Shown one piece after another: positions 20,463-27,938 of a stretch of 27,938 nt of DNA. The stretch is taken from the NCBI GenBank assembly GCA_000969725.1, contig JXSR01S041614.1; one strand, 5' to 3'. Positions within the stretch are counted from its first letter, which is position 1. Each line of letters starts with the position of its first letter. The position numbers and the translations under genes were made by a program. The notes under the pieces are model-generated. The model was given only the letters and a program-made list of their open reading frames with translations. It ran no database searches and was not told the origin of the DNA. This DNA comes from Ophiothrix spiculata. Lineage: Eukaryota > Echinodermata > Ophiuroidea > Amphilepidida > Ophiotrichidae.

Positions 20463-20654
20463 TTACACTCTTATTAAATGGCACTTAACACTAAATGAAA
20501 CACTGATTGTGGATATGGATAAGGTAACGTGTGTATTTCCTTCACGTTGTCCCGGAAAAAACCTTACAATCTTTTCGTGTGGACCGGGAAATTTACATCC
20601 AAATATGTGACAAAGCATAACTTCTGTATTAGATTGCTGATTGAAATGAAACAA
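20463..20654 (-). pseudogene. THAP-like fragment, copy B
   Basis: This minus-strand open frame includes L-C-H-I-F-G-C-K-F-P-G-P-H-E-K-I at its centre, as in unit A, but then reads V-R-F-F-P-G and diverges because of indels. The frame upstream of the methionine shared with copy A is also open here. There are no later zinc ligands. A relic or a chance resemblance. Confidence 0.18.
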
Positions 20655-20875
20655 ACGCTATATTGAAATCTTTTTCATGGACTATATACTTTTCCTGACT
20701 ATCAGATAAAGCCAAGTAATATACACACAAAGGTTGTATTTTTCTACGAAACACTGAATTAAATTATCTTTGTTTAAAATGATGAAAAATGAATTGAAAC
20801 ATAGTAAAATACAGAATTCAAAAGTTGATTAAGCTGAAAGTTGCCGGTGTATGAAACGAAGGAGAAATTATTATA

Positions 20876-20994
20876 GGGGCCGCTTCAAATCTCAACCGGC
20901 AGTTCTGGTTGGTTGTTATTGTTCAGAACAACAGCACCCGATCGGAACCGGCCGTTCCGGGTAGTCAACCGCCGGTTGAATTCTGAAGTGACCC
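20876..20994. mobile_element. GC-rich foldback element, copy B
   Basis: Same 119-bp element as at 17253-17371, with the same ATA flanks (20873-20875 and 20995-20997) and about a dozen substitutions. It has been carried by duplication of the surrounding segment, not by independent insertion. Confidence 0.8.
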
Positions 20995-21519
20995 ATAACC
21001 ACAGTTGCTAAAGTTTTCTTGAAACCCCTCTGAATGGTCACTGTCTTGAAATTCTGTTATCTTTATCTATGAACATTAACCTGCTGCTTCAGTTGGCGAT
21101 ATTACTTCGCTGTCACGAGCTGTCGTGAAACAGATCAGCCACAAGTCAAAGTTAGGTTCCTCATTGTATCTTCTCATTTCCCTATAGGTATGATGCAAAT
21201 CATGTTTCAGAGTAGACACATTTATCACAAAATATTTTTAGGGTTGACTTGTTTTTTATCCTTTTTGATTGATTGTTCGAGGTAACTGAAATTATTTTCA
21301 GTTGACCGTTTCGCGTTTTGAACCTGACAATATTGCATTCTTAAGCAAAGAATGTCAAAATTTGAAACCTATATGAGGACTAATGTGTATGCTATAAAAA
21401 TATAATGAGCCCCCTTTGGAGATTGATAAATGTGCTCTATTCAAATGAAGGTAAATTAACTGTTATATATACGATATTGATAAATAAATACATAAATATG
21501 ACATATTTTTAGAGGAAAG

Positions 21520-21660
21520 CCTCATCAGTGTCTAGTACTGCTTTCCATGAGGGTCCTCTGTCAGATGGCGACCAGTAATTGCACATACGGCGTTGAGACC
21601 GAGAATTGGACCCTCAACAGGCTTGGGCTCATTGGTGCGCTACCTCACAAGCCATACTCC
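21520..21660 (-). mobile_element. tRNA-like SINE fragment, copy B
   Basis: Homologous to 17930-18070, with a small deletion after the GCGCTACC block. Both internal promoter boxes are weaker than in copy A, so it is unlikely to be transcribed by Pol III. Confidence 0.4.
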
Positions 21661-22255
21661 GAAATAATGCGCGGAAAGTTCTGATTACCAGAATTAACCA
21701 GAGTTAAAATATATCTGATTAGAAATCCCATCAGCAACAACATTGACTAATATCACTGTTAGTTCCGGACGTCAGTTCATTTTAAATATAGACTGAATTG
21801 CCACATTTATCGTGTCCAGAGTTGCTAAAATTATTTTCTTGACATTTTTGTATGCTTTCTTTTGTGATCATTGTTTTGAAATTCCATTTTTTCACTGTAC
21901 CATTCGCCAACTTGCTAATATTGTTTCCTTGTCACGAGTTGTTGAAAAACAGATCAGCTACATGTAAAAGTCAAATTCCTCATTGTATCTTCTTATTTCC
22001 CCACAGGTAGGATGCAAATCATGTTTCAGAGCAGACACATTTATCACAAAATATCTTGAGGGCTGACATGTTTTGGTGTCCATTTTGATTGATTGTTCTG
22101 AACGCGAAAAGTATTTTCAATTTGGAAATAACGTGTACCTTTGAGTCTGAAATAACTGAAATTATTGACAAATAATAGAAGCTGAAATCTTGGCAGTAGT
22201 TCATAAATACTAATAGAAATTCATCAACTGTTATTCCGGAAGTTAACCCTTGTCT

Positions 22256-22438
22256 TACCAACGTACTTTTTGTAACGTTTGATATGGGGGTACCCCCCTA
22301 TGAAATTGAAATTTGGGAGCTAAAAGTTGCTTTGCTTTAGTATACCATAGTATAGGGTAGGGTCTCCTCTATCCATTGATACCAAAATCATGAAAATCGA
22401 CCAAGGCGTTACGTAATTATGACGTCAAAAATACCTCC
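22256..22438. other. Insert between module Y copies 2 and 3
   Basis: This segment has no counterpart in the first Y module. It contains a perfect GGGGGTACCCCC palindrome (22286-22297), GTATACCATAGTATAGGGTA, and AAATCGACCAAGGCGTTACG followed by TAATTATGACGTCA. It may be a dispersed element or part of one, but I see no clear terminal repeats. Confidence 0.45.
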
Positions 22439-22930
22439 GAGTCAGTTCATTTTAAATATAGACTGAATTACCACATTTATCGTGTCCAGAGTTGCTAAAA
22501 TTATTTTCTTGACATATTTGTATGATTTCTTTTGTGATCATTGTTTTGAAATTCCACTTTTTCACCGTACAATTCACAAACCTGATTAGTTGCTAATATT
22601 GTTTCGTTGTCACCAGTTGTTGGAAAAACAGATCAACTGCATGTCAAAGTCATGTTCCTCATTGTAATTTCTTATTTCCCCATAGGTAGGATGCAAATCA
22701 TGTTTCAGAGCAGACACATTTATCACAAAATATCTTGAGGCCTGACATGTTTTGGTGTCCATTTTGATTGATTGTTTTGAACACGAAAAGTATGTTTCAA
22801 TTTGGAACTAACGTGTACCTTTGAATCTGAAGTAACTGATTGACAAATAATACAAGCTGAATTCTTGGCAGTAGTTCATAAATACTGATTTAAAAATGAT
22901 GATAGAAATTCATCTACTATTATCCCGGAA
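22439..22930. repeat. Module Y, copy 3
   Basis: GTCAGTTCATTTTAAATATA at 22441 restarts the Y module seen at 21771 (offset 670) and contains another module D half with CCCATAGGTAGGATGCAAAT and CAGAGCAGACACATTTATCA. It ends near TATCCCGGAAGTTAA, which matches TATTCCGGAAGTTAA at the end of copy 2. Confidence 0.85.
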
Positions 22931-22988
22931 GTTAAGTTTGTTCTTTGTATTATAAGTTACTGAGAATGCTAATGAGAACATGTCGAGC

Positions 22989-23220
22989 TTAGGAGCGCAC
23001 CATTTTATTCTCAGGGGGGGGGGGGCATGGAAGTTTGTTTGAAAAAAATGCGACTGGAAAAATCCTGACCCAAAGATGAGTAAGAAAAAAACCCTTTACC
23101 CCACTACTTCAAGGTAAAGAAAAACAAAAAAATGCAATTTTAAAGAATCTCGCAAAAACAAAACCTTGACTCGACCCCAACTTCCATGTCCCCCCTGAAA
23201 ATCAAATGGTGCACTCCTTA
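22989..23220. mobile_element. Second TTA-flanked MITE (PIF/Harbinger-like)
   Basis: TTA at 22989-22991 and 23218-23220 bracket a 226-bp element whose ends are GGAGCGCACCATTTTATTCT and, in reverse complement, GGAGTGCACCATTTGATTTT. The inverted repeats continue through a G-run (12 G at 23014-23025) and CATGGAAGTT, about 45 bp in all. There is no coding capacity. The terminal sequences differ from those of the 9030-9317 element, so this is a different family. Confidence 0.85.
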
Positions 23221-23940
23221 TGGTAAACAACCTCTAGACGATAATAACAGAGACTGCATCCAAATAAAGTAAAATCACTCTAATTGTCATAATGCTGTTT
23301 AAAACATTAATACAAAAATTTCTTACGACAGAAAATAACATAATGCTTATGAGAAAGTGTCAAAAATATATTTAAATTATTTTCAACAACTAATGTTTGA
23401 GTTGAGCTGTCACAATTACACACAACTCTGACCTACTTTGGACGCAATAAGATACGAGTATTGAGTGCCAGAAATTCATATGGGCGATATGAAACCTGCT
23501 AATAGTTGAGCTTATTTTGTCATTTTATTTAATTTGGTTAAAATTACTAGAAAACAAATGCATTTACACTAGTATCATCAATCAGTCACTCAATATACAC
23601 TGCACTTGCATGATAAGTACAAACACGTGTTAGTACATTGTTTAAAGGCGTTAATATTTTTTTAATAGGCCTACACATCGCCATATTCTAACTACATTCG
23701 CCAACTACTCTTACTTTTTCATCAAGGAGCAACACTGGGGGGGGGGGGGTGAACAATTAAATCGTGGCCTGAGGTGGAAGGAGAAAAGCTATGAATATTT
23801 ATTAATACACTCTAACATATTTTTGCAAAAAATTATGATTGAAAAATTTTGCAAATTTCGTTGCATCCCGTAAAATTTAACAGGAGATTCCTGTAATTGA
23901 TTCAATACGTGGCATATTATTTAGTTATTTTTTTATATTC
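23221..23940. other. AT-rich stretch with G13 tract
   Basis: No gene recognised. A run of 13 G bases lies at 23737-23749, and an ATAGGCCTACA word at 23667-23677. The rest appears unique. Confidence 0.5.
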
Positions 23941-23944
23941 AGCG

Positions 23945-24028
23945 AAAAAATCACTGACCACTCAGGGATCGAACCGGGGACCTTGGTATTACCAGCGCCA
24001 CGCATAATCAACTGAGCTAACCAGTCAG
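23945..24028 (-). pseudogene. tRNA-like gene or pseudogene, anticodon position GGT
   Basis: On the minus strand, a near-consensus A box TTAGCTCAGTTGATTA and a perfect B box GGTTCGATCCC lie in a 72-nt frame from 24026 to 23955, followed four bases later by a run of six T, a typical Pol III terminator. Overall it resembles eukaryotic tRNA-Ile sequences. The anticodon loop CTGGTAA would place GGT (plus 23991-23993) at the anticodon, which eukaryotic threonine sets normally do not use. The D stem pairs at 2 of 4, the T stem at about 3 of 5, and the acceptor has a G-G clash. I favour a tRNA pseudogene or SINE head. Confidence 0.6.
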
Positions 24029-25421
24029 ATTGCAGTTTCATTAGCAATAACACAAGTAGGTCAGGTCGTCTCCCATAGCAGCAAACCGTATTACTTGGTC
24101 TTTTCTTGCGGAGACTCTTATGCAACCCAACATGAGCTTGCCAGGGTAATCACTACAACAGCGAATTGTATTTTGTATGCATGGTGGTGTGCTCAATGGC
24201 ATGTCTAACTCAAAATATACAAAATAAAAGCAATGTTCCCTGACTTGCGCTCTTCTTAATTGCTTCAAATAGCGATACTAAGAATCTCTGCAACGAAAAA
24301 GCATTTTGGAAAACGGTATTATAACAAATATTTAAATTACTCGCTCTAATTGTACCTAAGACCATTTTAAACAATCAAAACAATCGCCAATATAACGGGT
24401 TCTAGGTATTGTCCAACCTTCTTGACCACAGATGAAGTAATGTGAGACAGCTAGATTGTTTCTACCATGAACATCAAACAGTTGCCATCATCAAGATTAA
24501 TGCTGATCAAAGTCTTCGACAGAGACTAGAAAAAGTACCTTTTCGGTTGAGTGACTCTGTGTTAACTTAACGCCAAGCCCAGTTTTACCAATTCCATTAA
24601 GGGTATCTTTATTAAGGAAACAATTTGGTTAAGACATATGAAGATTTAGTTTTTAAATTTGATATTCCTATTGGAGATAAGAGGAAATATAACTCTTTAC
24701 TAAATGGGGTTTACTTGACCTGGTTCAAGAAATCCAAGAATATTAAGGAAAATGTCGAAACATGTCTACTCCATATTATGGAAATGTTCTGCAATTGAGG
24801 TGGAAAATAAATGGGTTGTTTCTGTTAACATATTAGATGAGGTGGAATAGCCTCAGTTTGGGGCCCATGGCAGGTTTTTAATGGTAAAAGCATAGGCCTA
24901 ATGTTTAACATGTTTTCTTCCTCTCCCCTTGTACATGTAGTCTATAGTATTCCATGAAAAAGTTTCCTCTCCCCTTGTATTATAGTATTCCATGAAAGTG
25001 TAAATCTACTAGCTGGCCAAACTGGTAGTATATGGATAAATAATTTTGATACAGTTTAGTTAGGACCTTGAAGTATTAAAGTAGTTGGATTTGGAATGAC
25101 TTTGACCCAGGAATGGATAAACTTGACAAGCCTTGATGTATGTATAAGAACATATTACATAATGCTGTTATCTTAAGGGCAATATGCAGTTTTATTTTGG
25201 GAATCTTTGTGGTGTTGATGAAAGTATTAAAATAAAACATGGAAAATGGAATCTAACCTTCGATATTAAAAACTATACAAACTGAAATTAAAAAAACAAA
25301 ATGAAAATTTAAATTTAAATCTAAAATAAAAGGGAAAAGAAAAACATGAAAAAGGGGGGAACACTTAAGGAATAAGATTACCATCCCAAGCCAAAGAAAG
25401 ATAAAGGGACACCCAAAGGAC
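24029..25421. other. No gene seen; short tandem duplication at 24919-25000
   Basis: CCTCTCCCCTTGTA and ATAGTATTCCATGAAA occur twice in a roughly 45-bp tandem arrangement (24920-24965, 24966-25000). The remainder could include decayed 5' parts of the LINE that follows, but I cannot recognise reverse-transcriptase motifs. The overlapping minus-strand short frames (23925-24268) run across the tRNA-like sequence and are not called. Confidence 0.45.
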
Positions 25422-25429
25422 TTGACCAA

Positions 25430-25884
25430 GTCTAAGGTGGAATGGAACAATGTTCACACAGCTAATTTTTATTGTACCATTGACACTCAGTTAAGATCCT
25501 TTTATTTTATATTGTTTCACAGGGCAATTTGCACGAATAAATGTTTAATAAAATTGGTCGTGCTGACTCGCCTAACTGTTATTTTTGCAATGACAAGCCG
25601 GAGACACTTGTGCATTTATTTTATGAGTGTGATAAAGTATCACTTATTTGGAATGAAATTTGTTGTTTGATCAACAGTGTTTCTGGGGAGTCGTTCACTT
25701 TTAACTATTTTGAGAAAATGTTTGGTGTGACCGGCTTGTCTGAACATGATGCTTGTATCAATTTCCTCTTTTTATGTTTGAAATTGTACTTACACAGATG
25801 TAAATTTCAGCAAACCCAGCCCAATTTTTTTTTTCTCCCACCACCAGACCCAAGCACAGGGAATAAATACAAAAAAAAAAAAAA
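25430..25884 (+). mobile_element. LINE (L1/Tx1-type) 3' end with reverse-transcriptase zinc knuckle
   Basis: The protein reading begins near V-E-W-N-N and D-T-Q-L-R-S-F-Y-F-I-L-F-H-R-A-I-C-T-N-K-C-L in one frame, then shifts one frame near 25550 to K-I-G-R-A-D-S-P-N-C-Y-F-C. The motif C-x2-C-x8-H-x4-C (first Cys codon at 25577) followed by V-S-L-I-W-N-E-I is the zinc-binding domain after the reverse transcriptase of L1/Tx1-like non-LTR retrotransposons. It ends in a Y-L-H-R-C-K-F stretch near 25805. An AATAAA at 25862-25867 and an A14 tract at 25871-25884 look like the element's 3' end. The frameshift and missing upstream domains show it is dead and 5'-truncated. Confidence 0.8.
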
Positions 25885-26240
25885 CCTTTCACCAATTCCA
25901 CATATCTATACAGAACCTTCTTGAATTGCATATTGCTGCTACAACGATACGTTTTCATTGACACTCTGTCCGCAGATATCCCATTCAAAACAATGAGTTG
26001 GTCGTGATAAATGAAATCTAAATACGCCTTAGTGCAATTTAAATCTCAAGGTGTCAGTTCGTTTGATGACCCTCAGTACAAACTGGTACAAAGTGCTAGG
26101 CTTACGTTCAATCTAATTAAAAGCATAATACATATTTTAATAACCTGTTTGGTGAGATTGGTTCAGTTTTTATACGGTCATTATCACTTAGCAATTGGGG
26201 AGGATGAACTTGCTATCTTAGGTTCTTATATTTTGACTGT
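25885..26240. other. Spacer between LINE end and module R3
   Basis: No gene recognised. The plus-strand open frame at 26011-26346 runs into sequence homologous to module R (GGTGTCAAAAC, ATCTATCAAAGT near 26241-26265), which is non-coding in the first copy, so it is not called. Confidence 0.5.
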
Positions 26241-27938
26241 TAGGTGTCAAAACGTATCTATCAAAGTCAATCCTTGTTTCCCTGTATGTGAATGGTGTCG
26301 ATTTTTGCTCAATTTAACAAAGACCTTTAAAATTTTGAATATTTAAAAGGACCGTATTTAAATGTTTGAAAGTGATTTTAATATGACGATTAAAGGGATA
26401 CATAGGCTTTTGTGGGATGAAAGTGGGATGATTGTTTTAACTGTTAAGCCCTAAAAACTCCTTTTCAGGGTTCAGAAATTATCTTTTCGTACAACATGTA
26501 GGGCCTACTTTATTCTCTGGGTTTTTTTCAAAGTTAGATGCTATCATATCAATAATAATAATAACAAATATATTAGAAATCCTCTTCTTTAGAAAAAGAG
26601 CTAATCGTAGTATAGTACAAGTACTCTAACTCAGACTTAGTCTCTTTCTTCTCTTCAATTAGTGTAATTAAGCATCTCCTTAAAAGTCAGGTTGATCATC
26701 CATTACCGAAAATTGTGCTAAACTGTCAAAATAAAAACAACTTATTGTAAGCACTTTTGCAGTGTAAAGTGTTATTTTATTAAGAAATAAAAACACTCTT
26801 CTTTTCAATTTGTGTAATAATTCACATAGTGCTTCAAATCTTTTTGTTCAGTTTTGTTTTTATTTGATCACAAAAAGCTCTTTAATTTCGCGGTTAAACA
26901 CAGAAAAGTTAATGCAAGCCAAATGCCATCTGAGAAGTAATACCTTTGACAGATAAAAGAATTGTAATTCAGAAAATGAATCGGGAAATGTCTTTGCCTT
27001 CAACGGGGTGTAGTTGTCAAATACAACACTTAAGTTACAGCCAGCGGTAGGAGAGATAATGGGATTTCACTCTGCAGATACCGCAATGTATACATACACT
27101 CAACTTGGTATGGAAGATAAGGCATGAAAGCAGAAGTAATACCTTTGACAGATAAAAGAATTGTAATTCAGAAAATGAATCGGGAAATGTCTTTTCCTTC
27201 AAGGAGGTGTAGTTGTCAAATACAACACTTAAGTTACAGCCAGCGGTAGGAGAGATAATGGGATTTCACTCTGCAGATACAGCAATGTATACATGCACTC
27301 AACTTGGTATGGAAGATAAATAAAGGCATAAAAGCCAATTACGTATATGTGAAGAGATTGATTCTAAATAATACACAGGTTCACTGTAACACTTTTCATA
27401 TTATCGAAGTTCCTTGCGTATTCATTAACATGCTTATACATATATAAAATCGATATTTGCGAAAGAATGTTCTCAATCCAGAGATGTAAAAGGTAAAAAC
27501 TGATTACTGCACTTATTGTAATATCTAATAGAAACCAATCATCGAAATTTATTTCACTTTCTTCCTTTAACTACTCAAGATTGAGGAAATCACAAGCGTT
27601 TAAATTAAAGACCTGAATGTTGTATCTGTATGCCTTCATTTACTTGTAAACATGGTACGTGACTTGTTCATTTTGAAGTAATCATTTATGCGCACTCGAC
27701 AATTTGTGTTGAATAGATGTCTTGGGACTTAAACCGTCCAAATTTACTAACGCGTCCAAATCATTCTACACTTATTTCTGTACATATTGCATTCAAATTA
27801 TGCCAACAGCTACAAAGAAATGTAATTTCTCTAAAGTTGAAACTTTATTGACCTGTGATAATAAGAGATATTAAATTTTTATTAAATTTTAAACAGAGCT
27901 ATGTCACCATTATAATCTCATCAAACAGTTATAAATTG
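26241..27938 (+). repeat. Module R, copy R3
   Basis: Colinear with R1/R2: the AATAATAATAATAA run (26551-26564), AAGCATCTCCTTAA, TGTGCTAAACTGT, AATAAAAACAACTTA, CACATAGTGCTTC, GCCATCTGAGAAGTAATACC, the exon-like core twice, TGAATGTTGTATCTG, GCACTCGACAATTTGTGTTG and CTTGGGACTTAA. It continues past the window edge. R3 has the uninterrupted order that R1 plus R2 would give without their 609-bp duplication, so R3 is closer to the ancestral layout apart from its own 199-bp duplication. About 21 kb separate it from R1. Confidence 0.85.
26933..27335 (+). repeat. 199-bp tandem duplication inside R3 with two exon-like cores
   Basis: AGAAGTAATACCTTTGACAG starts at 26933 and 27132. Each 199-bp unit holds an acceptor-like ATACCTTTGACAG, GGTGTAGTTGTCAAATAC and GATAATGGGATTTCACTCTG. 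The frame corresponding to the candidate exon meets a TAA directly after V-K-Y-N-T in both units, so both are non-functional. The two units differ at only a few positions, indicating a recent event. Confidence 0.85.

Larger units (their letters stand above)
18824..22255. repeat. Segmental duplication, unit B
   Basis: Colinear with unit A: candidate exon (19505-19629), THAP-like fragment, GC-rich foldback (20876-20994), module D (21065-21290), SINE-like fragment (21520-21660) and module Y (21660-22255). It lacks the 15423-16096 stretch, the 43-bp tandem duplication and about 150-200 bp around 16440-16660. Shared features show the parent segment already carried the foldback, SINE fragment and exon before duplication. 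Confidence 0.9.

Noticed and set aside
22019-22261. 80-codon minus-strand frame ending in a C-D-K-C-V-C-S-E-T segment
   Set aside because: The cysteine-rich end recurs in module D copies, but the upstream part is not shared and the frame ends without splice support; more likely a repeat artefact.
24580-25421. Upstream reverse-transcriptase body of the LINE
   Set aside because: Conceptual reading in several frames gave no recognisable RT motifs, so the element was only called from its zinc-knuckle end.
26011-26346. 111-codon plus-strand open frame
   Set aside because: Its second half lies in sequence homologous to module R1 near 4440, where no matching frame exists.

Overview
The window looks like animal nuclear DNA: AT-rich, intron-like or intergenic, and dense in repeats. 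No long open reading frame, operon structure or bacterial-style gene packing is present. MITE-type foldback elements with 3-bp TTA duplications, tRNA-derived sequences, a LINE 3' end with a reverse-transcriptase zinc knuckle, splice-like junctions and recurrent TAGGCCTA-type words point to a metazoan, probably a marine invertebrate. That last step is inference and I cannot name the species. I find no complete protein-coding gene.

Layout. 1-4150: a complex array of one repeat family (unit X/P, about 290-450 bp per module), in several copies with nested duplications. About 4440-6418: module R, tandemly duplicated (R1, R2), with one strand-consistent exon-like core in each copy. 6419-9500: mostly unique AT-rich DNA with two clean foldback transposons, a Tc1/mariner-like element with TA duplication (7394-7637) and a PIF/Harbinger-like element with TTA duplication (9030-9317), plus a short direct repeat. 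9496-10790: further X/P copies split by about 540 bp of unrelated sequence. 10790-14312: mostly unique, with a roughly 120-bp direct repeat, a perfect 12-bp hairpin and a long miRNA-precursor-like hairpin at 12367-12437. 14313-22930: a mosaic segmental duplication (unit A, unit B and a partial third copy) containing a minus-strand candidate exon in two versions, a GC-rich foldback element, tRNA-derived sequences and six copies of a short module D. 22992-23217: a second TTA-flanked foldback element. 23955-24026: a tRNA-like sequence followed by a T-run. 25430-25884: the 3' end of an L1/Tx1-type LINE. 26241-27938: a third copy of module R with a 199-bp internal tandem duplication.

The most interesting thread is one exon-like core (frame reading roughly G-x-VVVK-x-x-T ... 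DNG) that recurs at about 700-800, 5080-5165, 5690-5785, 14979-15094 (minus), 19505-19629 (minus), 26990-27080 and 27190-27280. Only the two minus-strand copies keep an open frame with both splice-like edges. The other copies are frameshifted or stopped. The region therefore reads as repeated duplication and decay of a locus that once carried this exon. The two intact copies differ by an in-frame 9-bp indel and six substitutions, which does not by itself prove selection.
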